From: Lysobacter ciconiae
GTDB taxonomy: Bacteria > Pseudomonadota > Gammaproteobacteria > Xanthomonadales > Xanthomonadaceae
Assembly (NCBI RefSeq): GCF_015209725.1
Contig: NZ_CP063656.1
Coordinates: 851,001 to 915,000 of the forward strand
Direction: 5' to 3'
Length of the DNA stretch: 64,000 nt
Numbering within the stretch: the first letter of the stretch is position 1; the number at the start of each line of letters is the position of its first letter. Positions 54,128-63,169 of this stretch are shown here, piece by piece. The notes below the pieces were generated by a model. The model made no database searches. It saw only the letters and a list, made by a program, of their open reading frames with translations, and had not been told where the DNA came from. A program made the position numbers and the translations under genes.

Positions 54128-55924
54128 ATGCAAAAGCAGAAGTATTCGGTCAACCAGTACCTGGTTGAGTCGCTCCTCAATTGGGTCAAGAGTGGCGAAA
54201 TCGCGATTCCGGAGATCCAGCGGCCGTTCGTGTGGACCGCGGCCCGGGTGCGGGACTTCATGGATTCGCTCTACAAGGGGTATCCGGTCGGTTACGTCAT
54301 TGCGTGGCGCAACCCGGATGTCCGCACGAAGGACGGCAAAACCGCGAGCGGCAAGAAAATCCTGATTGACGGCCAGCAGCGCATAACCGCGCTGCGTGCG
54401 GCCATCCTCGGCGAGCGCGTGCTGAACAAGCACTATGAGAAGGGACGGATCACGATTGCGTTTCACCCGCTGGAGGACAAGTTCGAAGTGTCCAATCCGG
54501 CCATCGCTCGGGACGCCCAGTGGATTCCTGATATTGCGCCGCTGGTCAGTGGACACGAAGGGCTGCTGCAGGCGCACCCACGATATATGGGTGCCAACCC
54601 ATCGGCCGACCCTGACAAGGTCGCGCAGGCGATGACGAACCTGACGAACATCTCCAAGCGTCAGGTGGGGATGATCGAGTTGGAGCACGACCTCGACATC
54701 GAGGAGGTGACCGAAATATTCATCCGGATCAACTCCAAGGGCGTGGTCTTGAGCCAGGCTGACTTCGCGATGTCGAAGATCGCGGCAGAGACGCGGTATG
54801 AAGGCCCCAACCTGCGCAAGGCCATCGATTACTTTTGCCACATGGCGGTCTCGCCCGAGATCCATGAGGCGGTGGTTCGGAATGACGACGAGTTCACCGA
54901 CACCCATTACTACAAAAACATCCGTTGGATGAAGGATGAGACGGACGATCTGTACGACCCAAGCTACGTCGACGTCATGCGCGTTGCCTTCACGTCGGAA
55001 TTCAACCGAGGCCGTCTGGCGGACCTAGTGAGCTTGCTGTCAGGACGGAATTTTGAAGCGCGTACCTATGAGGAAGAAATTGCTGCGGACTCCTTCGACC
55101 GGCTCGGTAAGAGCTTCACGAGGTTGTCGAACGAGACCAATTTCAAGCGGTTTCTCATGATTATCCGCTCTGCGGGGTTCATCCGCCCGCAGATGATCCG
55201 TTCTCGAAATGCGATCAACTTTGCTTACATCGTTTTTCTGAAGCTGCGCGCGATGGGGCATCGTCCTGAAGACATCGAGCGCTTCGTACGCCGTTGGTTC
55301 GTAATGACGGTGCTGACGGAACGATCTTCCGGTGCGTTTGAGACTCGCTTTGAGGCAGACATCAAGGCAATCGCCAGTAGAGACTTCTCAGAGGTGTTGG
55401 CCACTGTCGAGGCAGGCAGTCTCTCGGATGCTTTCTGGGACGTCTCGCTCGTTCAGAGTTTGAGCAAGAGCTCGAGTAACAGTCCGATATTTTGGGCGTT
55501 TATTGCGTCGCAGGTAAAAGCGGGTGATACGGGCTTTCTCTCCAGAGACATCCGGGTGTCGGATCTGGTCCAGCTGCGGGGCGACATTCACCACATATTT
55601 CCCAAGGATTACCTTAAGAAGAGCGGTTTCAAGCGCGGCGACTACAACCAGATTGCCAACTTTGTATACATGCAGACGGAAATTAACATTGGTGTCGGAA
55701 ATAAATCGCCCGTGCAGTACTTTGGCGAGATCATGGATCAGTCCAACGGCGGGAAGCGGCGCTATGGGAATATTGCGTCCAACGAGGAGCTTTCCGACAA
55801 CTTGGCGATGCATGCGATTCCCGCGTCCGTCATAGAGATGGACGCCGGTAGCTATTCATCATTCTTGGACGAACGACGTCGATTGATGGCTTCGAAGATG
55901 AGGGCCTATTACGAGAGCCTGTGA
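54128..55924 (+). CDS. DUF262/HNH nuclease, GmrSD-family type IV restriction-like
   Basis: 598 residues, with AAGGGGAG ahead of the ATG. The N-terminal DUF262 domain has the ParB-like DGQQR motif at 81-85 (KKILIDGQQRITAL) and PEIQRPFVWTAARV. The C-terminus carries an HNH-like site with His488-His489 (GDIHHIFPKDYL) and conserved Asn residues in YNQIANFVYMQTEIN, the DUF1524 arrangement of GmrD. GmrSD enzymes cut modified (for example glucosylated or methylated) phage DNA using NTP hydrolysis. It extends the type I operon and would complement it against phages whose DNA escapes HsdR. Confidence 0.82.
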   Translation: MQKQKYSVNQYLVESLLNWVKSGEIAIPEIQRPFVWTAARVRDFMDSLYKGYPVGYVIAWRNPDVRTKDGKTASGKKILIDGQQRITALRAAILGERVLNKHYEKGRITIAFHPLEDKFEVSNPAIARDAQWIPDIAPLVSGHEGLLQAHPRYMGANPSADPDKVAQAMTNLTNISKRQVGMIELEHDLDIEEVTEIFIRINSKGVVLSQADFAMSKIAAETRYEGPNLRKAIDYFCHMAVSPEIHEAVVRNDDEFTDTHYYKNIRWMKDETDDLYDPSYVDVMRVAFTSEFNRGRLADLVSLLSGRNFEARTYEEEIAADSFDRLGKSFTRLSNETNFKRFLMIIRSAGFIRPQMIRSRNAINFAYIVFLKLRAMGHRPEDIERFVRRWFVMTVLTERSSGAFETRFEADIKAIASRDFSEVLATVEAGSLSDAFWDVSLVQSLSKSSSNSPIFWAFIASQVKAGDTGFLSRDIRVSDLVQLRGDIHHIFPKDYLKKSGFKRGDYNQIANFVYMQTEINIGVGNKSPVQYFGEIMDQSNGGKRRYGNIASNEELSDNLAMHAIPASVIEMDAGSYSSFLDERRRLMASKMRAYYESL

Positions 55925-56011
55925 TGGATTTCGTATCGCGTAGCCATCGATCGTTGAAGCCACCCGATCACCCTTCCAACGAGTGTCGAGATAGCTCCGG
56001 TTACTCGCGGC

Positions 56012-56689
56012 TCAATCGTGCGTTTTGCTTAGACGTCTTTTAATCTCGTCTAGACGTGGTCCAAAGAACTCGACGTCAGGAGGGCTTAAGCTCGATAGGA
56101 GTTGCTCGTAGCGACGAGCCAAAACGTCGCCCTGTCCGTCGTGTCCACCCAATGATTGTTCAAATGTCTCGATGGCCGCGCGAGCGTCATCGAAAGTTGG
56201 GAGCCACTCGTCGCTTTTAATCGACGAATTCATCCATATTTCCCGTAAGGACGTTGCCACGATTTCCTTGGATTCTTCTGGGGATGATTGGATAAGTTCG
56301 CTGAAGTGGTCATGGAGCCACACGTGCTCACTAACATCTATGAATCGGTCATCGACGTCTGTCGCATACTGGTGGCGTGCGCTCCGTCTGTACTCGTTAG
56401 AAAGTTTCCTGACTTCATTTAACAGTGCGCTCGTAAGCTTGCCGCCGTCGATTTCCCGCCGATGCGAGGCGGCATGATTTTCACATGCTTTTATCGCCGA
56501 TTCCTCGTTTGTGTCGGTCAAAAGAACCTCAACGGATTCATATTCCGGTCCCGATTTCGCTTCCGCGTTGAATGAAGAATCCGCCTCCGTAGTGACGTAA
56601 TAGCGGACGCCGTTCGAGTACGCCACCCACTCATCCCACGAGCTGCGAAACAAGAGGGGCCTGCGTTTGAGATATCTCCAGCGAAGCAT
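56012..56689 (-). CDS. hypothetical protein of the defence island
   Basis: 225 residues, visibly lower GC than the chromosome and A/T-rich codons, suggesting transfer. Basic N-terminus (MLRWRYLKRRPLLFRSS), then mixed helix content (ALLNEVRKLSNEYRRSARHQY). No catalytic motif or membrane segment is recognised. It is convergent with the DUF262 gene and lies 170 bp downstream of the UDG-like gene. Confidence 0.6.
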   Translation of the reverse strand: MLRWRYLKRRPLLFRSSWDEWVAYSNGVRYYVTTEADSSFNAEAKSGPEYESVEVLLTDTNEESAIKACENHAASHRREIDGGKLTSALLNEVRKLSNEYRRSARHQYATDVDDRFIDVSEHVWLHDHFSELIQSSPEESKEIVATSLREIWMNSSIKSDEWLPTFDDARAAIETFEQSLGGHDGQGDVLARRYEQLLSSLSPPDVEFFGPRLDEIKRRLSKTHD

Positions 56690-56859
56690 CGCTTCCTCCG
56701 GGTTGAGATCGTCCTGCCGTTTTGGATCGACTATAGCGCAGCGGACTTACGCCCGGTTTGGGTATTGGAGGTGCGGGTGTGAGCTGATCTTTGGGCGAGT
56801 GCTGCTAATAACCGGTGCGCCCCGGGAGAGGACGCACCGAGTGACCAGAAGAATTTAGA

Positions 56860-58071
56860 TCAGGCCCGGTCGTAGCAGGCGATCAGCTCGGCAAGTTGGT
56901 CGGTGTCACTTACGCGCCACAAAAGTGCGTCGCGCCCGTTACCGACCCGCGGCGCTTGCGCGTCGAGGTTGGAGTGACGTCGCCGCTGCGCAGGATAGCG
57001 TTCGCACGGGGCAACCGCGTTGAGGAATGGCACATCCTCGGTCCAGATGTTGATGCACTGGACGTCGCGCTGGATCGCCAGGTGGCGGCCGAGCGATGTT
57101 TGAAACCCCGCAACTTTCTTGCTGCCGTCTTTGATGCGCCCGAGCTTGGATGCGAGCAGGGCTTCGGCCTGGGCGACTGTTTTGGATGAAGGCGCGGTTG
57201 ACCGTGGACTGGTCGAAGCGCTGGGTGCAAGGGTCGTTGCCGGTGGCGGGGGCACGGGTGGCTGCGCCGGCTCGGTGGGGGTGGGCGGCTGGTCCGGGGA
57301 CGACTCGTTTGTTGCAAAGGCTGTCACCGAGCGTGTCAGCTGCAGGAGCGCGGCATCAATCAGTTCCGGGTTGGTCTTGGTCGAAAGCGCCTCACGCTGT
57401 TTGGTGCCCAGAAAATACGAGATGCGTTCGGCATTGGCGCCGGACGGGTGGGGTAGGCCAGCCAATACCCTTTGTGCATCCAGTTGTCCGCGTGCGACGC
57501 AATCGTCCAACACGGCGGATGGCTCTTTTCCGAGCGGCACCCAAAACGCGTCCTTCAGCAAGGCGACTTCTTCATCCAGCCAACGACGCGACATTTCCCG
57601 CAGCGCCGGAGTGGTACGGATCGACGGCGACCCTGAATAGTCCTTGCCATTCACAAACACCGGATAGCGCAACGCGGAGGTGAAGTGCACCAGGTCGGTC
57701 CGGGTGTCGAACAACCGGGCACAGCTCTCGATGCCAAGCACCGCATGCAGCCCGATGCGATCCAGCATGGCAATCAGGTTGTTGCGCATGGGCCCGGAAA
57801 AGCTGGCGGTTTTCTTCGACAGCTCGAGAGCGTCGGCATCGCTTTTATTGGCGCGCAACGCCGTTGCCAGTTCAGTGAGTGCGTTGCGAGCCTTCTGCGC
57901 GCCGGGGGTGATTCCCAATAGAACGATCTTTGCGTCGGGGTTGATGTGATCGAAAGGCGCGTAGTGGCAGGCGAGCGGACCGTGGCGTTCGATCAGCAGC
58001 CGATCGGCCTGTGGATCGATGTTTGCAGCGTCAACAATGGTGTCGCGAAAGCGATGAATGAGTGCGTTCAT
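56860..58071 (-). CDS. uracil-DNA glycosylase-fold protein
   Basis: 403 residues, with AAGGAGG five bases ahead of the ATG. The N-terminal UDG-like domain has motif GITPG (residues 53-57, KIVLLGITPGAQKARNAL) and the late motif HPSG (208-211, GLPHPSGANAERISYFLG), the two conserved elements of the UDG superfamily. A Pro-rich linker (~255-300) leads to a C-terminal domain of ~100 residues unlike standard glycosylases. It probably binds or excises a base, possibly a phage-modified one. It starts 24 bp after the HTH gene, so the two form an operon. Confidence 0.72.
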   Translation of the reverse strand: MNALIHRFRDTIVDAANIDPQADRLLIERHGPLACHYAPFDHINPDAKIVLLGITPGAQKARNALTELATALRANKSDADALELSKKTASFSGPMRNNLIAMLDRIGLHAVLGIESCARLFDTRTDLVHFTSALRYPVFVNGKDYSGSPSIRTTPALREMSRRWLDEEVALLKDAFWVPLGKEPSAVLDDCVARGQLDAQRVLAGLPHPSGANAERISYFLGTKQREALSTKTNPELIDAALLQLTRSVTAFATNESSPDQPPTPTEPAQPPVPPPPATTLAPSASTSPRSTAPSSKTVAQAEALLASKLGRIKDGSKKVAGFQTSLGRHLAIQRDVQCINIWTEDVPFLNAVAPCERYPAQRRRHSNLDAQAPRVGNGRDALLWRVSDTDQLAELIACYDRA

Positions 58072-58095
58072 ATGGCCTCCTTGGAAAATATGGGG

Positions 58096-58959
58096 TCAGG
58101 CGGGGTGGTTGATTTGCGTAGCACTAAGCGCGGCCGCATGCGCCAGTGCCAATACGGCATAGGCCTCGCGCGCGAATGCCGCCGGATCGGGAAGATCCAA
58201 ATGCAAGGCCAGTTGCTGTAGCGCCTGCGGCGGAAACTCGGCGATCACATTGCCGGGCGCTTGCGATTCGATGCCGCTATAGGCGAGCGCTTGTTCCGGA
58301 CCCCACTGGAGCGCATGAGCCAATTGGTCGAGCGAGAGATCCGCGGTCTCACGCCAGTTCTGGCAGGTGGTCCCCAGTACGGCAGCGTCGGTGATCTGCG
58401 GTTGCTGGGGGCCTTGGGCGCCGAGGTGGGTGGGGGTGAAATCCTTTCGGCGGCCGAGCCACGCCAACGCGTCCTCCGCTTCGATAAAGGTCCAATAGCC
58501 GCTTTTGGTGACGGGGAGCGGATTGGCACTCTTCGGATTGGTGGCCGTGCGGACGGTTTTTTCCGATACCCCGGCGAGGGCAGCCAGTTGTTCAACCCGA
58601 ATGGGTTCACCGCGATCCAGCTCCCAGCGCGCGGTCGCTGCGTTCGACAGTCGCTGAATCGCCTCTTTTTCATCGGGCGACAAGCAGTCACTTCCATCGG
58701 GCAGGGTGAAGTTTGCGGAGAGCAGTTCAACGGCGACCGCCAGCTCAGTCAAACCTTCTTCAAGCTCGTTCTGGGCGCGCGCCTTACCGTTCCACGCGAA
58801 GTCGGCCATGGTGCTGGCGACGCGCTCCAAAAAGCTGCTATCGCACTCGGACAGGGTTTGAGTGCTGCCCGTGGTGAGGAACTGGCCGACTTCTGCCACC
58901 GCCCGCACCAGGCTGGCGGCGGCTTGGGTGGCGGTATCGATCCGATCTTGGTTTGTCAT
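58096..58959 (-). CDS. HTH-domain regulator of the UDG-like operon
   Basis: 287 residues. A helical N-terminus is followed by a helix-turn-helix at ~121-141 (RVEQLAALAGVSEKTVRTATN) and a second helical region (WRETADLSLDQLAHALQW) that resembles an Xre-type HTH. It is the first gene of a two-gene unit with the UDG-like gene. Its promoter is flanked by direct repeats of AGCGGGATATC(C/T)ATCT, so autoregulation is likely. A toxin-antitoxin role is possible but not shown. Confidence 0.7.
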   Translation of the reverse strand: MTNQDRIDTATQAAASLVRAVAEVGQFLTTGSTQTLSECDSSFLERVASTMADFAWNGKARAQNELEEGLTELAVAVELLSANFTLPDGSDCLSPDEKEAIQRLSNAATARWELDRGEPIRVEQLAALAGVSEKTVRTATNPKSANPLPVTKSGYWTFIEAEDALAWLGRRKDFTPTHLGAQGPQQPQITDAAVLGTTCQNWRETADLSLDQLAHALQWGPEQALAYSGIESQAPGNVIAEFPPQALQQLALHLDLPDPAAFAREAYAVLALAHAAALSATQINHPA

Positions 58960-59035
58960 AGCGGGATATCCATCTTGTCTCGGGTGGAGGTATTGTTGCG
59001 ATGCCTCACCGGGATGTCAAGCGGGATATCTATCT
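58960..59035. promoter_or_regulatory. direct-repeat operator around the HTH-gene promoter
   Basis: AGCGGGATATCCATCT (58960-58975) and AGCGGGATATCTATCT (59020-59035) match at 15 of 16 positions and are 60 bp apart. A degenerate third copy, CGGGATGTC, is at 59010-59018. One copy abuts the start codon and the others overlap or adjoin the -35 element. Confidence 0.6.
58992..59020 (-). promoter_or_regulatory. predicted sigma-70 promoter of the HTH/UDG-like operon
   Basis: TTGACA (59020-59015) and AACAAT (58997-58992) are separated by 17 bp on the minus strand, with the start codon 33 bp further on. The -35 is perfect and the -10 matches four of six bases. Confidence 0.55.
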
Positions 59036-59198
59036 ATGCCATGGTTATCTTGCGAGCGTGTCGGAGCGCGCCCAATGTCGGGTCGTCTGCCCCCCATGGG
59101 GTTGGGGAAGCCATGCAGGACCGCGACATGTTGGTGGGAGCGAGGTTTCATCGCGCCATCCGCGCTAGGCTCCGACTCTCCCCCACAGGAGCGGCCCC

Positions 59199-59615
59199 AT
59201 GCGCATCCCCTTCACCCTCCAGCGCCTCGACCACGTCGTCCTGCGCGTGCGCAACATCGCCGCGATGCAGGCGTTCTATTGCGACGTGCTCGGCTGCACG
59301 GTGGAGCGGCGGCAGGACGACATCGGACTGTTGCAGCTGCGCGCGGGTGATTCGCTGATCGACCTGGTCGATGTCGCCGGTGAGCTGGGTCGCCAGGGCG
59401 GTGCGACACCGGGCGCGGAGGGCCACAACATGGACCACCTGTGCGTGCAGGCGCTGCCGTTTGACCGCGCCGCCATCGAGGCGCATCTGCGCGCGCATGG
59501 CGTGGAGCTGGGCGAGTTCGGGTCGCGCTACGGCGCGTTGGGGCAGGGGCCGTCCCAGTACCTGTTTGATCCGGAAGGCAATCGGGTCGAGCTCAAGGGG
59601 CCCCCGGCGGGGTAA
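59199..59615 (+). CDS. VOC family (glyoxalase-like) protein
   Basis: 138 residues. RLDHVVLRVRNIAAMQAFYCDVLGCTVERR and QYLFDPEGNRVELKGP are the first and last metal-site motifs of the vicinal oxygen chelate fold (His, Glu). Catalytic role is unknown; it could be a glyoxalase, a dioxygenase or a fosfomycin/bleomycin-type resistance protein. It begins the core-like region to the right of the defence island. Confidence 0.82.
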   Translation: MRIPFTLQRLDHVVLRVRNIAAMQAFYCDVLGCTVERRQDDIGLLQLRAGDSLIDLVDVAGELGRQGGATPGAEGHNMDHLCVQALPFDRAAIEAHLRAHGVELGEFGSRYGALGQGPSQYLFDPEGNRVELKGPPAG

Positions 59616-59702
59616 TGCCGACCGCCTGCGGCTATGCTGCGGGCACTGCAAGTCAGCAGCGGCGTCGATCGCGACGACCGGAACCACACACGGAGAGCCG
59701 AA

Positions 59703-60299
59703 ATGCACGGATCGATGAAGAATGTCCTGAGGAAGTTGGGAATCTTGCTCTGCTTCGGGCTGTTGTCTGCCTGCGCGGAGTCCGGTGCGCCCTCTGCGGA
59801 GGGGAGCGCGAGCGACCGCGCACCGGCGGCCGCCAAGTCGGCGGACGGGCTCAGCTTCACCATCAGTGGACCGGCGTTTGCCGAACCGGCGACGTTCGAG
59901 GTCCCCGCCGATAGCCGGGAGCTGCGCACCTATCTGTCCGACAGCATGTTCAGCCTCACCGTGTCCCCCAACGAGCGGCTGCGCTCGACGGATGGCAAGC
60001 ACGTGTTGACCGGGGCGATCCTCGGCACGCAGCCGGCAGGCGTGGGCGAGTCCACCGAGGCGAGTGGCGTGACGGAGGCCACCTTCAACTTTGATACCGA
60101 TGCCGGCACCGAGCGCCAGCAGGGTCCGTCGATGGCGTTCTCCTCCAACGGCGAGAAGCAGCCGATGCGCATCGTGATGGAGACCTTCGAGGATGGGAAA
60201 CGCGCTGCGGGACACTTCAGCGGGAAGTTGCAGCGGCTCAACATCGACCACACGCAAGAAATCTACGATGTGGACGGCAAGTTCGACGTCGTGAATTGA
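59703..60299 (+). CDS. hypothetical lipoprotein
   Basis: 198 residues from the ATG at 59703, preceded by GGAGAG; Met at 59715 is an alternative. Lipobox LSAC in LGILLCFGLLSACAESG. The mature part is beta-rich, Ser/Thr/Glu-rich, with no recognisable domain. It is convergent with the DUF2254 gene, 6 bp away. Function unknown. Confidence 0.72.
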   Translation: MHGSMKNVLRKLGILLCFGLLSACAESGAPSAEGSASDRAPAAAKSADGLSFTISGPAFAEPATFEVPADSRELRTYLSDSMFSLTVSPNERLRSTDGKHVLTGAILGTQPAGVGESTEASGVTEATFNFDTDAGTERQQGPSMAFSSNGEKQPMRIVMETFEDGKRAAGHFSGKLQRLNIDHTQEIYDVDGKFDVVN

Positions 60300-60305
60300 T
60301 ACCGC

Positions 60306-61601
60306 TCAGCTGACGGCCGACACGCCGCCTGCCGCCTGCGCAACCCGCGCGGCGGCGGCGCGCACGCGCTGGATGTCGTCAGGCAGGCTGAGCGCGTTTT
60401 CGCAGCGTGCCAGGGCGCTGCGTGACTGTTGCAACGCCGCTTGCCGGTAGCGCGGCTGGTCCACCGTGGCCAGCATGTGCAGCACCTTCTGCAACTGGAT
60501 CGCCACCTCCACGGTGGCGGCGCCGTCGCGGGCGATGGCCACGAAGAAGTCATCGAACAGTTCGTCCAGCTTCACTCCTGGCACGCGGATCCGGGGAAAC
60601 CGGACTTCTTCGTCCTCGTCCAGTTCGTCGGAGTACGGCGAGGACCATTGGGCGAGGACGCGCGCGCCGCGGCTGAGGATCTCGATGGCGGTGCCGGGGT
60701 CATTGACGGCGGCGGACAGCGCGCGCGAGGCGATTTCCGCCATGACGCACAGCCCCAGCCGCGGATCCTGGTCGAAAGATCGCTCCGAGGAGATGTTGAA
60801 CGCCCTGGCCAGCTTGCGCATTGTCTCTTCATCGTGGGTGCCGGTGACCGATGCGACGGGCCTGCCCGGTCCGGCGAGTTCACCGGGCAGCAGGTGGACC
60901 ACCACGTGCAGGTCCGATTCTTCCGCCAGCTCCTGCAGGGCGCCCATGTCGATGTACTGGACGTAGCCGATCTTGCGCGCGGTCAGCGGCATTCCCGGCT
61001 TGTCGGTTGCATCGCTGTGCTCGTGCAGCGGCGCGCCGCCCAGGTAGGGGAGCTTGTAGCGGGCACGTATGGACTTGGTGGCTTCCTTTTCCACCCGCTC
61101 GCTGGTGGGGCCCACCCGGCCGAGCTCGAGCACGTAGTCGATCCAGCGCAGCAGGGTGATCACGATGATCACCAGCACGCCGAGCGTCACCGCGTACAGG
61201 ATCACCCGTCCGCTGTCGCCGTACAGGCCGGTGTGCAGCCCAATGATGCCGACCACGCTGAAAAGAAATGAGCCCACGAAGGTCGCCAGCGCGTTCTGCG
61301 CTGTTGCATCCGCGCTCAGCAACCGCGTGGCGCGTGGGGTGACGTTGTTGGTCGAGGACGCGAACGCCGCGACCATCGTGCTCAATGAGAAAATCGTCAC
61401 CGCCAGCATGCTGCTGGCGATGATGTTGAGCAGGCTGCCGACCGCCGTCGCGCCGATTTGGGTCGTCACCTCCGGCGGGATGAAACGCTTGAGCACGATC
61501 GCCGCCAGCGCGGTTACGACCCCCAGCAGGGAGAACGCCGTGGCCCGCAGCCACATCTGGCGCGAGAGCTGCAGGACCAGCCATTGCAGGCGCGAGAACA
61601 T
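60306..61601 (-). CDS. DUF2254 family membrane protein
   Basis: 431 residues with four hydrophobic segments in the first ~155 residues (TAFSLLGVVTALAAIVLKRF, LLNIIASSMLAVTIFSLSTMV and two more), then a large soluble domain with the conserved YVQYIDMGALQELAEE and GLCVMAEIASRALSAAVNDPGTAIE segments of DUF2254. No biochemical function is established for the family. It lies downstream of mgtE on the same strand, 61 bp apart. Confidence 0.82.
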   Translation of the reverse strand: MFSRLQWLVLQLSRQMWLRATAFSLLGVVTALAAIVLKRFIPPEVTTQIGATAVGSLLNIIASSMLAVTIFSLSTMVAAFASSTNNVTPRATRLLSADATAQNALATFVGSFLFSVVGIIGLHTGLYGDSGRVILYAVTLGVLVIIVITLLRWIDYVLELGRVGPTSERVEKEATKSIRARYKLPYLGGAPLHEHSDATDKPGMPLTARKIGYVQYIDMGALQELAEESDLHVVVHLLPGELAGPGRPVASVTGTHDEETMRKLARAFNISSERSFDQDPRLGLCVMAEIASRALSAAVNDPGTAIEILSRGARVLAQWSSPYSDELDEDEEVRFPRIRVPGVKLDELFDDFFVAIARDGAATVEVAIQLQKVLHMLATVDQPRYRQAALQQSRSALARCENALSLPDDIQRVRAAAARVAQAAGGVSAVS

Positions 61602-61662
61602 GTTCAGTCGCCTCCGCCGGACACGGGTGCCGGCTCAGCATTGGCGCGGGCGATGGCGGCGC

Positions 61663-63024
61663 TCAACGCAGCAACACCAGCGTCGCCAGGCCCAGGAAGC
61701 TCAGGAAACCCATTACGTCGGTGATGGTGGTCAGCACGACGCCACCGGCCAGGGCGGGGTCAAAGCCCATGCGCTTGAGTGTCACCGGCACCATCACGCC
61801 GCCGGCGGCGGCGGTGAGCAGGTTGATGGTCAGCGCGGTACCGATCACCGCCGACAGCAGCGGGTCGTGGAACCACAGCAGCACGATCAGGCCCAGGCCA
61901 ATGCCCAGGCAGACGCCGTTGATCAGCGCCACGCGCAGCTCCTTGCGCAGCAGTGCGCCGATGTTGGACGAGCCGATCTGGTCCAGCGCCAGCGCCCGGA
62001 TCATCAGCGCGAGTACCTGGGTGCCGGCATTGCCTCCCATGCCCGCGACGATCGGCATCAGGATCGCCAGCGCCACGATCTTGTCGATGGAGCCCTCGAA
62101 CTGGCCGATGACACCGGCGGCCAGGAACGCGGTGCACAGGTTGACCCCCAGCCACACCAACCGGCGCCGGAACGCACGCCGGGCGGGGCTGAACATGTCC
62201 TCGTCCTCGGCCAGGCCGGCGGCGCTGAGCGCCTGGTGTTCGGCGCGGTCGCGGATGATGTCGACCACGTCGTCGATCGTGATCCGTCCCAGCAGGGTGT
62301 GGTTGTTGTCGACCACCGGCGCGCTGAGCCAGTCGTGGTCGGAGAACTGGCGCGCGACCTCGTCGTTGGAGTCCTCCACGTCGAACGCGGGTTGCTCCGA
62401 GTCCAGCAGCCGGTTGATCGGCGTGGCGGGGTCGTGGGTCAGCAGGGTGGCCAGGCCCAGGCGGCCGCGGTACTGGTGGCGCCGGCTGACCACGTACAGG
62501 TAATCGGTGTGCTCGGGCAGCTCGCCGCGCAGGCGCAGGAAGCGCAGCACCACGTCCACGGTGGCGTCGGCGCGCACGGTGACCACGTCGGGGTTCATCA
62601 GTCGCCCCGCGGTGCCCTCCGGGTAGGACAGCGCCTGCTCGAGGCGCTCGCGGTGCTCGCGGTCCATCGACTTGAGCACCTCGTCCAGCACGGTGCCGGG
62701 CAGGTCGCCGACCAGATCGGCCAGGTCGTCGATGTCCAGGTCCTCGACCGCGGCGAGGATCTCGTCGGCGTCCATGTCGGCCAGCAGGCTTTCGCGGACA
62801 TCATCGCCGACATGCAGCAGCACCTCGCCGTCGTCTTCCGGATCGACCAGGCCCCACACCACGACGCGCTCGTCCAATGGCAGGGATTCGAGCAGGTTGC
62901 CGATTTCCGCCGGAGACAATGTGTTGACCAGGCGCCGGATCGGGCCCAGTCGACCGCTGTCGAGCGCGTCCGCCAGCAGGCGCAACTGGTGCGACGTCTT
63001 GTCCAGGCGGACGGTCTCGGCCAT
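61663..63024 (-). CDS. mgtE: magnesium transporter MgtE
   Basis: 453 residues from the ATG at 63024, with AAGGAG as ribosome site. The N domain has MgtE repeats (LVNTLSPAEIGNLLESLPLDER), two CBS domains follow (~135-255), and the membrane part contains five helices with the conserved ILMPIVAGMGGNAGTQ selectivity segment. It is a Mg2+ channel regulated by Mg2+ binding to the N and CBS domains. The ptsI-mgtE neighbourhood is common in xanthomonads. Confidence 0.93.
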   Translation of the reverse strand: MAETVRLDKTSHQLRLLADALDSGRLGPIRRLVNTLSPAEIGNLLESLPLDERVVVWGLVDPEDDGEVLLHVGDDVRESLLADMDADEILAAVEDLDIDDLADLVGDLPGTVLDEVLKSMDREHRERLEQALSYPEGTAGRLMNPDVVTVRADATVDVVLRFLRLRGELPEHTDYLYVVSRRHQYRGRLGLATLLTHDPATPINRLLDSEQPAFDVEDSNDEVARQFSDHDWLSAPVVDNNHTLLGRITIDDVVDIIRDRAEHQALSAAGLAEDEDMFSPARRAFRRRLVWLGVNLCTAFLAAGVIGQFEGSIDKIVALAILMPIVAGMGGNAGTQVLALMIRALALDQIGSSNIGALLRKELRVALINGVCLGIGLGLIVLLWFHDPLLSAVIGTALTINLLTAAAGGVMVPVTLKRMGFDPALAGGVVLTTITDVMGFLSFLGLATLVLLR

Positions 63025-63169
63025 GCGTGCTCCTTGTGCGGAAGCCGCATCCGAGGTGGATGCGATCAGTGTTCTGGGTCGTGTCCGATTATCCGCGCTG
63101 CGGCCGGCGCTGCACAGCCGCGGGTGCTTCATGGTATTGGTATGCCGCTTTCACCACCGGACATCCACC

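Noticed and set aside
59129..59165. REP-like element (TGGTGGGAGCGAGG...CGCGCC) right of the island
   Set aside because: Only one copy is visible in the window, so it cannot be called a repeat family from this sequence alone.
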